A stretch of DNA of 32,111 nt, taken from assembly GCA_964247755.1 (NCBI GenBank), contig CAXTVX010000037.1, positions 1 to 32,111 of the forward strand, given 5' to 3'. This DNA is from Lichenicola sp964247755. GTDB lineage: Bacteria > Pseudomonadota > Alphaproteobacteria > Acetobacterales > Acetobacteraceae. The notes below the pieces were generated by a model. The model did no database searches. It was not told where the DNA came from and worked only from the letters and a program-made list of their open reading frames with translations. Positions 16,163-24,213 of this stretch are shown here, one piece after another; the stretch's first letter is position 1, and each line of letters starts with the position of its first letter. The position numbers were made by a program, and so were the translations under genes.

Positions 16163-17725
16163 ATGCCGGATTCTGTAGAGGCGACCAGTCCCGCACCGGG
16201 TGGAACCTACCGGGCGGCCGACATCGTCAAGAGCTACGGCGGCGTTCCCGTGCTCCGTGGCCTGAGCGTGACCCTGCATCCCGGCCGCATCCACACCACC
16301 ATGGGCGAGAACGGCGCAGGCAAGTCGACGCTGTTCAAGGTGATGGCCGGCGTGGTGCAGCCCAGCGCCGGCACCCTGCATCTGGGCGGCGCGCCGCTGG
16401 TGCTGTCCTCGCCGCACGAGGCGCACGTGCACGGCATCTATCTGGTGCCGCAGGAGCCGGCGCTGATGCCGGAGCTGACGGTGGCAGAAACCATGTTCGT
16501 GGGCCAGCTGCCGACCACGGGGCGGTTCTGGCGGCGGATCGACTGGGCGGCGATGCGGGCCCGCGCGCGAGACGCGCTGCACGCGCTCGGCCTCGACATC
16601 GACGTGGACGCACAGTCGCGCCGCCTGTCGATCGCGCAGCAGCAGCAGGTGGAATGCGCCAAGGCGCTGCTGCGCGGCTGCCGGGTGATCCTGTTCGACG
16701 AGCCCACCTCGCCGCTCACCACGCACGAGGTCGATCGGCTGTTCTCGACCATGCGCCGGCTGCGCGGCGAAGGCTACACGCTCGCCTTCATCAGCCACCG
16801 CATGGACGAGGTGCTGGACATCTCCGACGACATCAGCGTGCTCCGCGACGGCGCGCTGGTGGACAGCGTTGCGCGTGCCGAGTTCGACCGCACTCGCCTG
16901 CTGTCGCAGATGGTCGGGCGCGAGATGCGCACCATCCCGCGGCGCTCCTGGTCGTCGGCGACGACGGAGCCGGTGCTGACGGTGCAGGGGCTGGCGCACG
17001 CACCCTCGTTCGCGGAGATCGGCTTCACCCTGCATCGCGGCGAGATCCTGGGGCTGGCAGGGCTGGTCGGCGCCGGCCGCACCGAGATCGCCGAGACCAT
17101 CTTCGGCCTGCGCCGCTGCGACGGGGGAAGCGTGGTGCTGGACGGCGCGCCGATCACCGGCCTGCCGACGCACGAGATCATACGCAAGGGCCTGGTCTAT
17201 GCGCCGGAGGACCGCGCGCGCCACGGCACGGTGCTGCCGATGACGATCGCGCAGAACGTGTCCTCCGGCCTGATCGAGCGGGTGAAGCAGCGGTACGGGC
17301 TGATGGACCGCGCGGACGAGGACCGGATCGGCGCGGAAACGGTGTCGCAGTACCGCGTGCGCTGCGCCGGCACCGACCAGACCCTGCGCGAGCTGTCCGG
17401 CGGCAACCAGCAGAAGGTGGTGTTCGGCAAGTGGATGGGGTTGTCGCCAACGGTTGCGATCCTGGACGAGCCCACGCGTGGCGTCGACGTCGGCGCCAAG
17501 GACGAAATCTACGAGCTGATCGAGGCGCGCGCCAAGAGCGGCACCGCGATCCTGGTGATCTCCTCGGAGATGGAGGAGCTGGTCCGGCTGTGCGACCGCA
17601 TCCTGTCGATCTACGAGGGGCGGATCGTCGCCGAGCTGCAGGGCGACGGGATCACGCCCGAACGCCTGGGCCGTTCCTATCTGAGTCATGCCGGGCTCGA
17701 CGCCGTCGCCGGAGCGGCCGCATGA
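16163..17725 (+). CDS. Sugar ABC transporter ATP-binding protein (RhaT/LsrA type)
   Basis: A 520-residue twin-domain ATPase. Domain 1: Walker A GENGAGKST at 48-56, LSIAQQQQVECAKALL, Walker B ILFDEPTSPLT, then FISHRMDEV. Domain 2: GLVGAGRTE in place of a P-loop, LSGGNQQKVVFGKW, and AILDEPTRGVDVGAK. The partner genes (two different permeases and an LsrB/RhaS-like binding protein) put it in the rhamnose/autoinducer-2 group rather than the simple ribose group. ATG 16163 has AGGAG nine bases upstream. The stop overlaps the next start as ATGA. It opens the plus-strand operon that runs to the racemase-like gene at 22470. Confidence 0.94.
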   Translation: MPDSVEATSPAPGGTYRAADIVKSYGGVPVLRGLSVTLHPGRIHTTMGENGAGKSTLFKVMAGVVQPSAGTLHLGGAPLVLSSPHEAHVHGIYLVPQEPALMPELTVAETMFVGQLPTTGRFWRRIDWAAMRARARDALHALGLDIDVDAQSRRLSIAQQQQVECAKALLRGCRVILFDEPTSPLTTHEVDRLFSTMRRLRGEGYTLAFISHRMDEVLDISDDISVLRDGALVDSVARAEFDRTRLLSQMVGREMRTIPRRSWSSATTEPVLTVQGLAHAPSFAEIGFTLHRGEILGLAGLVGAGRTEIAETIFGLRRCDGGSVVLDGAPITGLPTHEIIRKGLVYAPEDRARHGTVLPMTIAQNVSSGLIERVKQRYGLMDRADEDRIGAETVSQYRVRCAGTDQTLRELSGGNQQKVVFGKWMGLSPTVAILDEPTRGVDVGAKDEIYELIEARAKSGTAILVISSEMEELVRLCDRILSIYEGRIVAELQGDGITPERLGRSYLSHAGLDAVAGAAA

Positions 17726-18732
17726 GCGCGCCGGCGATGGAGGCGGCGGCTGCGCTGCCCGTCCGGTCACGATCGGCCAAGGGCAGCGCACGGCTGCGTC
17801 GCGACCTGCGCGAGATCGCCCTGGTCGTGGTCACGATCGCCACCGTGCTGCTGGTTGGCGCCTTCCACCCCGACTTCATGTCGCTGCAGAACCTGCGCTT
17901 CATGCTGCTGGGCTGCGTGGTGCTGTCGCTGTTGTCGCTGGGCCAGACCGTGGTGATCGCCACCCGCGGCATCGACCTGTCGGTGGCGCCGGTGCTGGGC
18001 CTAAGCGCCATGGTGACCGGGCTGATGGCGCAGACCGGCGGCCTGCCGCTGTGGGGAGCGTTCGCGATCGCGCTCGCGATCGGGCTGGTGCTGGGCACGC
18101 TGAACGGCCTGCTGGTGGCGCGCCTGGCGATCCCGCCGATCATCACCACGCTCGGCACCTACAGCGTGTACAGCGGGCTGATCTTCCTCTACTCCGACGG
18201 CACCCAGGTGGATTCCGTGCCGCACGCCTACGCCACGCTCGGCAACGGCGTGATCGCCGACGTCCTGCCGGTGCCGATCCCGGTGCTGGTGCTGGGCGTC
18301 GTGCTGCTGCTGATGTGGTTCATCATCGGCCACACCCGGTTCGGCCGCGCGGTGCTGGCGATCGGCAACAACCAGACGGCTGCCTACAACGCCGGCATCC
18401 CGGTCACGGTCACCCAGGTCGGCGCCTACACCATCTCCGGCGTGCTGGCCGCCCTCGCCGGGCTGATGTTCCTGTCCTACACGGGGTCGGCCACGGTAAC
18501 GACCGGCACCGGCGACCACATGGAGCTGCAGTCGATCGCGGTCGCGCTGATCGGCGGCACCGCGATCGCCGGCGGACGCGGCAACGCGCTCGGCACCGTG
18601 CTCGGCTCGCTGTTCCTGAGCGTGATCCTCACGGCGCTGGTGTTCGTGCACGTGCCGCCGATCTGGTACTCCGCCGGCGAAGGGGTGATGATCCTGCTCG
18701 CGGTCACCGCAGGCCGCGGAGCGTCGCGATGA
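17722..18732 (+). CDS. Sugar ABC transporter permease 1 (RhaP/LsrC type)
   Basis: A 336-residue permease of the BPD_transp_2 family. A basic cytoplasmic N-terminus of about 30 residues is followed by eight to ten membrane segments, with VVIATRGIDLSVAPVLGLSA near 73-92 and the loop AVALIGGTAIAGGRGNALGT near 273-292. It overlaps the ATPase gene and the next permease gene by four bases each (ATGA), so the three are translationally coupled. It should pair with permease 2 as a heterodimer. Confidence 0.93.
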   Translation: MSAPAMEAAAALPVRSRSAKGSARLRRDLREIALVVVTIATVLLVGAFHPDFMSLQNLRFMLLGCVVLSLLSLGQTVVIATRGIDLSVAPVLGLSAMVTGLMAQTGGLPLWGAFAIALAIGLVLGTLNGLLVARLAIPPIITTLGTYSVYSGLIFLYSDGTQVDSVPHAYATLGNGVIADVLPVPIPVLVLGVVLLLMWFIIGHTRFGRAVLAIGNNQTAAYNAGIPVTVTQVGAYTISGVLAALAGLMFLSYTGSATVTTGTGDHMELQSIAVALIGGTAIAGGRGNALGTVLGSLFLSVILTALVFVHVPPIWYSAGEGVMILLAVTAGRGASR

Positions 18733-19769
18733 GCGGCGGTCGCAACGACGTGACGGCGCGGCGGAGCATCGCGCGCCGGCTGCCGCTCGGCAACTGGGAG
18801 CGGTCGCTGCTGGTGCTGCTGGTGCTGCTCACCGCGGTCCTGGTCGCGGCGGTGCCCGGGTTCTATTCCGGCTTCGGCGACTTCCTGGGATTGTTCGAGA
18901 ACTTCCTGCCGTTCGGGCTGGTGGCGCTGGGCCTGACCACGGTGATCCTGACCGGCGGCATCGACCTGTCGGTCGGCACCACCGCCAGCCTGTCCGCCAT
19001 CGTGATGGCGGAGCTGTGGACCGGCCTGCACCTGTCGATCTGGATCGCGGCCGGGCTCGGCGTGCTGTCCGGCGCGCTGCTCGGCCTGGTGAACGGGCTG
19101 ATCATCACCCGGCTGCGCACCGAGCCGCTGATCGCCACGCTCGCCACCAGCTTCATCTACGGCAGCATCGCCACCGCACTCGCCGGCGACAATCCGCCTT
19201 CCGGATTTCCCGACGGCTTCAACCGGCTGGGCACGGGGGCGATCGGCGGCATCCTGCCGTTCCAGATCGTGCTGTTCGGCGTCCTTGCCGCGTTCTTCTC
19301 GGCGCTGATCTCGCGCTCGGCGTTCGGGCGCAAGGTGGTGATGATCGGCTACAACACCGAGGCCGCGCGCTATGCCGGCATCCGCGTCGACCGCATCGTC
19401 ACCCTGTCCTACGTGATCAGCGGCACCACCGCGGCGCTGGCCGGCATCGTGCTGGCCGCGTACTACAGCGCGGTGCGGCCGGACATGGGCAGCATCCTGC
19501 TGCTGAGCACCATCACCACCGTGGTGCTGGGCGGCGTCAGCATCTTCGGCGGCGACGGCAGCATCGCCGGCGTGGTGATCGCGGTGCTGCTGCTCGGCAT
19601 GCTGCGGCAGGGCATGTTGATCGCAGGCTTCTCCGACATGGTGACCACCATGGTGACCGGCGCGATCCTGCTCGGCGCGATCGCACTGAAGAACCTGTTC
19701 ACCGGCCGAGGCAGCGGCCTGGCCCTGCTGCTGGGACGGCTGCGTTCCCGCAGCACCGCGACAACCTGA
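18729..19769 (+). CDS. Sugar ABC transporter permease 2 (RhaQ/LsrD type)
   Basis: A 346-residue permease, the second of a non-identical pair. TTVILTGGIDLSVGTTASLS lies near 70-89 and TTVVLGGVSIFGGDGSIAG near 276-294. The C-terminal loop differs from permease 1 (GGDGS in place of GGRGN), as expected of heterodimer partners. The start overlaps the previous stop by four bases. The binding-protein gene follows after 40 bases. The transported compound is inferred to be a tetronate or a related acid sugar from the genes further down. Confidence 0.93.
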   Translation: MSGGRNDVTARRSIARRLPLGNWERSLLVLLVLLTAVLVAAVPGFYSGFGDFLGLFENFLPFGLVALGLTTVILTGGIDLSVGTTASLSAIVMAELWTGLHLSIWIAAGLGVLSGALLGLVNGLIITRLRTEPLIATLATSFIYGSIATALAGDNPPSGFPDGFNRLGTGAIGGILPFQIVLFGVLAAFFSALISRSAFGRKVVMIGYNTEAARYAGIRVDRIVTLSYVISGTTAALAGIVLAAYYSAVRPDMGSILLLSTITTVVLGGVSIFGGDGSIAGVVIAVLLLGMLRQGMLIAGFSDMVTTMVTGAILLGAIALKNLFTGRGSGLALLLGRLRSRSTATT

Positions 19770-19809
19770 CCAGCTCCCAAGAAACCATACAACGGAAACG
19801 GACGATCCC

Positions 19810-20826
19810 ATGACCCGCACCACCATCCGCACCACCCGCCCCCTTCGCGCCGCCGTCGCAGCACTGCCGCTGCTGCTCGGCACGGCGCTCGCCGGCCATG
19901 CCGCCGACATCGACACCGCCAAGCCGATCAAGGTGGCGATGGTGCCCAAGCTGGTGGGGCTGTCGGTGTTCAAGGCCAACGAGCAGGGCGCGCAGACCGC
20001 GGCCAAGGCGCTCAACATCGACTTTCTCTACACCGGCCCGGTCACCGCCTCGGCGCAGGGCCAGGTGGACGTGTTCAACAGCCTGATCGCACGCCGGTTC
20101 AACGTCATCACCACCACCTCCAACAACCCGACCCAGCTGGCCCCGGCGCTGCGCCGCGCACGCAAGCAGGGCATCAAGGTTGTATCCTACGACAGCGACG
20201 TGTCTCCCGACGCGCGTGACTTCTTCATCCAGAACACCGACTATGCCGCGTTCGGCAAGGCGCTGGTGGAGTCGGTGGCGAAGTACACCGGTCCCGACGC
20301 CAAGATCGCGATCCTGTCCTCCACCCCGGACGCGACGATCCAGAACGAGTGGATCAAGGCGCTGACCGCCTACATGAAGGCGACCTATCCGAAGATGCGG
20401 ATCGTCACCACCCAGTACGGCCAGTCGAGCCCGTCGCAGTCGCTGACCGCCGGCCTCAACATCCTGCAGGCGAACCCCGACGTGACCGGCATCATCGCCC
20501 CGGACGGCGCCGCCGAGGTGGGCGCGGCTGCCGCGGTGGAGAAGCTCGGACGCATCGGCAAGGTGGCCGTCGGCGGCTGCAGCGATCCGGACTCGATCCG
20601 CCAGTACGTGAAGTCCGGCATCATCAAGGAGAGCCCGCTCTGGGACGAGGTGAAGGAGGGCGAGCTGGTGATGTACGTGTCCCGGCTCGCAGCCAACAAC
20701 GCGATCCAGCGCAACGGCAGCTTCACCGCCGGCGACCTCGGCAGCTTCACCGCCAAGGACGGGGTGATCGTGTTCAGCACGCCGCTGATCTTCAACGCCG
20801 GCAACATCGACCAGTACAAGTTCTGA
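19810..20826 (+). CDS. Periplasmic binding protein (RhaS/LsrB type)
   Basis: A 338-residue exported solute-binding protein. The signal peptide has a basic start (Arg3, Arg7, Arg10, Arg13), a hydrophobic core AAVAALPLLLGTALA and a cleavage site after GHA at about 31. The mature start KVAMVPKLVGLSVFKANEQG is close to LsrB (AI-2 receptor) and RhaS (rhamnose), both of which share a FIPKLVG-like opening. NPTQLAPALRRARKQGIKVV and SYDSDVSPDARDFFIQNTDY are further shared blocks. It should deliver cargo to the permease pair just upstream. No AI-2-processing genes (lsrK, lsrF, lsrG, lsrR) are present, so nutrient uptake is the better reading. An epimerase gene starts 23 bases downstream. Confidence 0.92.
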   Translation: MTRTTIRTTRPLRAAVAALPLLLGTALAGHAADIDTAKPIKVAMVPKLVGLSVFKANEQGAQTAAKALNIDFLYTGPVTASAQGQVDVFNSLIARRFNVITTTSNNPTQLAPALRRARKQGIKVVSYDSDVSPDARDFFIQNTDYAAFGKALVESVAKYTGPDAKIAILSSTPDATIQNEWIKALTAYMKATYPKMRIVTTQYGQSSPSQSLTAGLNILQANPDVTGIIAPDGAAEVGAAAAVEKLGRIGKVAVGGCSDPDSIRQYVKSGIIKESPLWDEVKEGELVMYVSRLAANNAIQRNGSFTAGDLGSFTAKDGVIVFSTPLIFNAGNIDQYKF

Positions 20827-20849
20827 CACCAATCGGAGGGCTCCATCGC

Positions 20850-21746
20850 ATGACGCGCATCCTTTTCACCGGCGGCAGCGGCAAGGCCGGCCGGCACGTG
20901 GTGCAGTACCTGCTCGACCAGGGCTACGACATCCTCAACATCGACACCAAGCCGCTGCACAACCCCAAGGTGCGGACCCTGATCACCGACATCACCGATG
21001 CCGGACAGGTGTTCAACGCGTTCTCCACCTATACCGGCCTGCACGAGTTCGACGAGGACCTCAGCCCGTCGAAGATCGACGCGGTGGTGCACTTCGCGGC
21101 GATCCCGCGCATCATGCTGACCCCGGACAACGAGGTGTACCGGATCAACGTGATGGGCACCTACAACGTGCTCGACGCGGCGACCAAGCTCGGCATCAAG
21201 AAGGTGATCATCGCCTCCAGCGAGACCACCTACGGCATCGTGTTCGCGCACGGCCATCGCAATCCGGAATACTTCCCACTCGACGAGGAGTATCCGGTGA
21301 AGCCGATGGACAGCTACGCCACGTCGAAGATCTGCAACGAGCGCACCGCGGAGGCCTTCGCGCTGCGCACCGGCACCGACATCTACGCGCTGCGGATCGG
21401 CAACGTGATCGAGCCCGAGGAGTACGCGCTGTTCCCGGACTGGTTCGCCAAGCCGGGCTTCCGCAAGCGGATCGCCTGGAGCTACATCGACGCGCGCGAC
21501 CTGGGCGAGATCGTCCGGCTCGGGGTCGAGACCGACGGCCTCGGCTACCAGGTGTTCAACGCGGTCAACGACCATTCCTCGTCGGACCTGCCGACGGCGG
21601 AACTGCTGCGCCGCTACTATCCCGAGGTGCCCGTGCGCGGCGAGATGGGCGAGTTCGAGAGCCTGCTGTCGAACCGGAAGGCGCGCGAGATGCTCGGCTT
21701 CCGCGAGAACCACAACTGGCGCTCCTACGTGAAGACCGAGACCTGA
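20850..21746 (+). CDS. NAD-dependent epimerase/dehydratase family protein, substrate unknown
   Basis: A 298-residue extended SDR. TGGSGKAG at 7-14 is the NAD motif, VHFAAIPR is at 80-87, SSETTYG at 123-129, and the catalytic pair is Tyr156/Lys160 in DSYATSK. The length is short for UDP-sugar epimerases (about 330-340) and closer to uronate dehydrogenase or DenD-like sugar-acid dehydrogenases, so oxidation of a free sugar or sugar acid is more likely than nucleotide-sugar work. ATG 20850 follows CGGAGGG at nine bases; a longer open frame upstream only shadows the binding-protein gene. It lies between the importer and the racemase-like gene, and the known tetronate pathway has no role for it. 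It may act on the imported compound before the LtnD/OtnI steps. Confidence 0.85.
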   Translation: MTRILFTGGSGKAGRHVVQYLLDQGYDILNIDTKPLHNPKVRTLITDITDAGQVFNAFSTYTGLHEFDEDLSPSKIDAVVHFAAIPRIMLTPDNEVYRINVMGTYNVLDAATKLGIKKVIIASSETTYGIVFAHGHRNPEYFPLDEEYPVKPMDSYATSKICNERTAEAFALRTGTDIYALRIGNVIEPEEYALFPDWFAKPGFRKRIAWSYIDARDLGEIVRLGVETDGLGYQVFNAVNDHSSSDLPTAELLRRYYPEVPVRGEMGEFESLLSNRKAREMLGFRENHNWRSYVKTET

Positions 21747-21777
21747 TCACCCACCGCTCGAACCAAGGAGTGCCTTC

Positions 21778-22470
21778 ATGACGACGCAACGAATCGTGGT
21801 GGCGGTGCATACCGGACCGGTGACGGTGGCACCCCTGAACGCGCTGGCGCCGGAGCTGATCCCCGGCGTGCGGCTGGTCAACCTGGTCGACGACAGCCTG
21901 CTGAAGGACACCATGGCGGCGGGCCGGGTGACGCCTGCCGTCACCCGGCGCCTCGCCCAGTACATGACCATCGGGCAGGAGATGGGTGCCGACATGATCC
22001 TGAACTGCTGCTCGTCGGTCGGCGAGGCGGCGGAGGTGGCGGCACAGCTGCTCGACGTGCCGATGCTCAAGATCGACGTGGCGATGGCGGAGGAGGCGGT
22101 CAGGCGCGCCAGCCGGATCGGCGTCGCCGCCACGGTGCAGACCACGCTCGATCCGACCGCGCGGCTGATCGAGCGCACCGCCGGGCTCGCCGGCAAGCAG
22201 GTGCAGGTGTCCAAGCGCCTGTGCGCCGGCGCGTTCGAGGCGCTGCTGGCCGGCAACAGCGCCGAGCACGACGCGATCGTGTCGCGCGAGCTGGTGGCGC
22301 TGGCGGCCGAGGTCGACCTCATCGTGCTGGCGCAGGTCTCGATGGGACGGGTTGCGGACGCGCTCGGCGACGTCGTCGCCATCCCGGTGCTGACCAGCCC
22401 GCGTCTGGGCATGCAGCGCCTGGCGGAACGGCTGGCGCTGCTGGACGAGCCGGCACGGGACGCCGCCTGA
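21778..22470 (+). CDS. Asp/Glu racemase superfamily protein lacking the second catalytic Cys
   Basis: A 230-residue protein of the Asp/Glu/hydantoin racemase fold. The first cysteine site is present as NCCSSVGE at 76-83 (Cys77/Cys78). Where racemases have a GCT-type second cysteine, this protein reads LAQVSMGR at 184-191, so the usual two-Cys mechanism is not available; Cys149 in RLCAGAF is the only other Cys. Such one-Cys relatives include decarboxylases and isomerases of small carboxylic acids. ATG 21778 follows AAGGAG. It is the last gene of the importer operon, and its stop lies six bases from the stop of the convergent otnC. Context suggests a role on a sugar acid or oxo-acid; racemisation of an amino acid looks unlikely. 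Confidence 0.82.
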   Translation: MTTQRIVVAVHTGPVTVAPLNALAPELIPGVRLVNLVDDSLLKDTMAAGRVTPAVTRRLAQYMTIGQEMGADMILNCCSSVGEAAEVAAQLLDVPMLKIDVAMAEEAVRRASRIGVAATVQTTLDPTARLIERTAGLAGKQVQVSKRLCAGAFEALLAGNSAEHDAIVSRELVALAAEVDLIVLAQVSMGRVADALGDVVAIPVLTSPRLGMQRLAERLALLDEPARDAA

Positions 22471-22476
22471 AGGCGG

Positions 22477-23163
22477 TCAGGCCCCGTGCGCGTGATCCGT
22501 CGCCTGCTGCTCCTGGTCCGGCATGTCGGCCAGGTGGAAGTGCTGCACCAGGTCCTGGACCTGCGCCTGCGTCAGCAGGCGGGGGTTCAGGCCGCGCAGC
22601 AGCAGATAGAGCCGCGCGGTCTCCTCCAGCTCCTCGGTGGCGTTGACCGCCGCCTCCAGCGTCTTTCCGGCCACCACCGGGCCGTGATTGGCCAGCAGCA
22701 CCGCGGCGTGGCGGCCGCCCAGGGCCCGGATCGCGCCAGCGACCGCCGGGTCGCCCGGACGGTAGTACGGCACCAGGGCGGTGCGGCCGACCCGCATCAC
22801 CGAATAGGCGGTCAGCGGCGGCAGCACCGAGGCGGGATCGATCTCCGGCAGCATGGACACGGCGACGGAGTGGGTGGAATGAAGGTGCACGATCGCCCCC
22901 GCGCCGCCGCGCGTCTCGTAGAGCGCCTGGTGCAGCGGGATCTCCTTGGTCGGCGCGTCGCCGGACAGCACCCGCCCATTCGGATCGAGCCGTGTCAGCC
23001 GCGCCGGATCGAGGAAGCCGAGCGAGGAATCGGTCGGCGTGGTCAGCAGCCCGCCATCCTCCAGGCGGATGCTGATGTTGCCCGATGATCCGTGCGTCAG
23101 GCCGCGCTCGAACAGCGAGCGTGCGAACAGGCAGATCTGCTCGCGCAGCGTCGTCTCGTCCAT
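22477..23163 (-). CDS. otnC: 3-oxo-tetronate 4-phosphate decarboxylase (class II aldolase family)
   Basis: A 228-residue class II aldolase/adducin-domain enzyme. THGSSGNISIR at 24-34 is the phosphate-binding region, SGDAPTKE at 67-74 carries the conserved Lys-Glu, and zinc ligands are His93 and His95 in HLHSTHS and His160 in NHGPVV. Within this family OtnC decarboxylates 3-oxo-tetronate 4-phosphate to dihydroxyacetone phosphate and CO2, using the product of OtnK, whose gene is nearby. ATG 23163 follows GGGGAG. Much longer open sequence upstream on this strand is antisense to ltnD and otnI and is not coding. The gene is divergent from ltnD across 120 bases, an unusual split of a pathway often found in one operon. 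L-ribulose- or L-fuculose-phosphate aldolase is less likely here. Confidence 0.9.
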   Translation of the reverse strand: MDETTLREQICLFARSLFERGLTHGSSGNISIRLEDGGLLTTPTDSSLGFLDPARLTRLDPNGRVLSGDAPTKEIPLHQALYETRGGAGAIVHLHSTHSVAVSMLPEIDPASVLPPLTAYSVMRVGRTALVPYYRPGDPAVAGAIRALGGRHAAVLLANHGPVVAGKTLEAAVNATEELEETARLYLLLRGLNPRLLTQAQVQDLVQHFHLADMPDQEQQATDHAHGA

Positions 23164-23192
23164 GATCCACTCCCCTGCCGTGCCCGGGCGGC

Positions 23193-23208
23193 CGGGCGAC
23201 ATCGCCCG
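23193..23208. promoter_or_regulatory. Inverted repeat in the otnC/ltnD divergent promoter region
   Basis: CGGGCGA-CA-TCGCCCG is a perfect 7-bp inverted repeat with a two-base centre, in the 120-base gap between the otnC and ltnD starts. A GCCCGGGC palindrome lies just to its left. Position suits an operator for both genes, but the sequence differs from the palindromes at 791, 14924 and 16039, and such GC-rich repeats arise easily at this base composition. Confidence 0.35.
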
Positions 23209-23283
23209 CTTCATCCGCCGCCCCGGCCGGCCCATCCTTGCGTCGGGTGCGCGACCGGGCAAGGCATCCTCCGAGGAACAGCC

Positions 23284-24210
23284 ATGAGCGACCGACCGGA
23301 CACGACGATGCGGTGCGCGGTAATCGGCCTCGGTTCGATGGGCGGCGGCATGGCCACCTCGCTGCTGCGCGCCGGCTTCGCCGTGGCCGGATACGACGTC
23401 AGCCCCGCCGCCCGCGACCGGCTCGCGCAGGAGGGGGTGCGGATCTGCGACACCCCCGGCGAGGCCTCGGCCGAGGCGGACTGCGTGGTCGCGGTGGTGG
23501 TGAACGCCGAGCAGACCGAGGCGGTGCTGTTCGGCGAGGACGGCTGTGCCGCGCGGATGAAGCCGGGCTCGGTGTTCGTGTCCTCCGCCACCATGGCGCC
23601 GGACCGGGCGCGCGCGCTGTCCGCCCGGCTGGAAGAAACCGGCCGGCACTACCTGGACGCGCCGATGAGCGGCGGATCGGCGCGGGCGGCGGACGGCCAG
23701 CTCACCATGCTCGCCTCCGGCAGCCCGGCCGCCTTCGCCGCCGCGCGCCCCGCGCTGGCGGCGATGACCACGACGCTGTACGAGCTGGGCGACAGCGCCG
23801 GGCTGGGTGCCGCGTTCAAGATGGTCAACCAGCTGCTGGCCGGGGTGCACATCGCCGCCGCCTGCGAGGCGATCGCGTTCGCGGCGAAGCAGGGGCTCGA
23901 CCTCAACCGGGTCTACGAGGTGATCACCAAGGCCGCCGGCAACAGCTGGATGTTCGAGAACCGCATCCCGCACGTGCTCGAGGGCGACTACGCGCCGCGC
24001 AGTGCGGTCGACATCTTCACCAAGGATCTCGGCATCGTGCTCGACATGGCGCGCGCGCAGCGCTTCCCCGTCCCGGTGGCGGGGGCCGCGCTGCAGATGT
24101 TCCTGATGACCGCTGCCGCCGGGATGGGCGGGGACGACGACGCGTCGGTCGCCCGCCTGTATGCGCAGGTCGCGGGCCTGTCGCTGCCGCAGCCGACAAA
24201 AGGAGGCTGA
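23284..24210 (+). CDS. ltnD: L-threonate dehydrogenase-like beta-hydroxyacid dehydrogenase
   Basis: A 308-residue 3-hydroxyisobutyrate-dehydrogenase family enzyme. The cofactor motif GLGSMGGG is at 15-22, the substrate motif DAPMSGG at 125-131, and the catalytic Lys179 with Asn182 in AFKMVNQLLAG. In the tetronate pathway LtnD (E. coli YgbJ group) oxidises L-threonate to 2-oxo-tetronate with NAD. Clustering with otnI, otnK and otnC supports that over 3-hydroxyisobutyrate or tartronate semialdehyde. ATG 23284 follows GAGGA at six bases. The next gene starts four bases after the stop. Confidence 0.9.
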   Translation: MSDRPDTTMRCAVIGLGSMGGGMATSLLRAGFAVAGYDVSPAARDRLAQEGVRICDTPGEASAEADCVVAVVVNAEQTEAVLFGEDGCAARMKPGSVFVSSATMAPDRARALSARLEETGRHYLDAPMSGGSARAADGQLTMLASGSPAAFAAARPALAAMTTTLYELGDSAGLGAAFKMVNQLLAGVHIAAACEAIAFAAKQGLDLNRVYEVITKAAGNSWMFENRIPHVLEGDYAPRSAVDIFTKDLGIVLDMARAQRFPVPVAGAALQMFLMTAAAGMGGDDDASVARLYAQVAGLSLPQPTKGG

Positions 24211-24213
24211 TCC

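Noticed and set aside
19810..20826. Autoinducer-2 receptor (LsrB)
   Set aside because: The opening resembles LsrB, but no lsrK, lsrF, lsrG or lsrR-like gene is present and all neighbours are sugar-acid enzymes.
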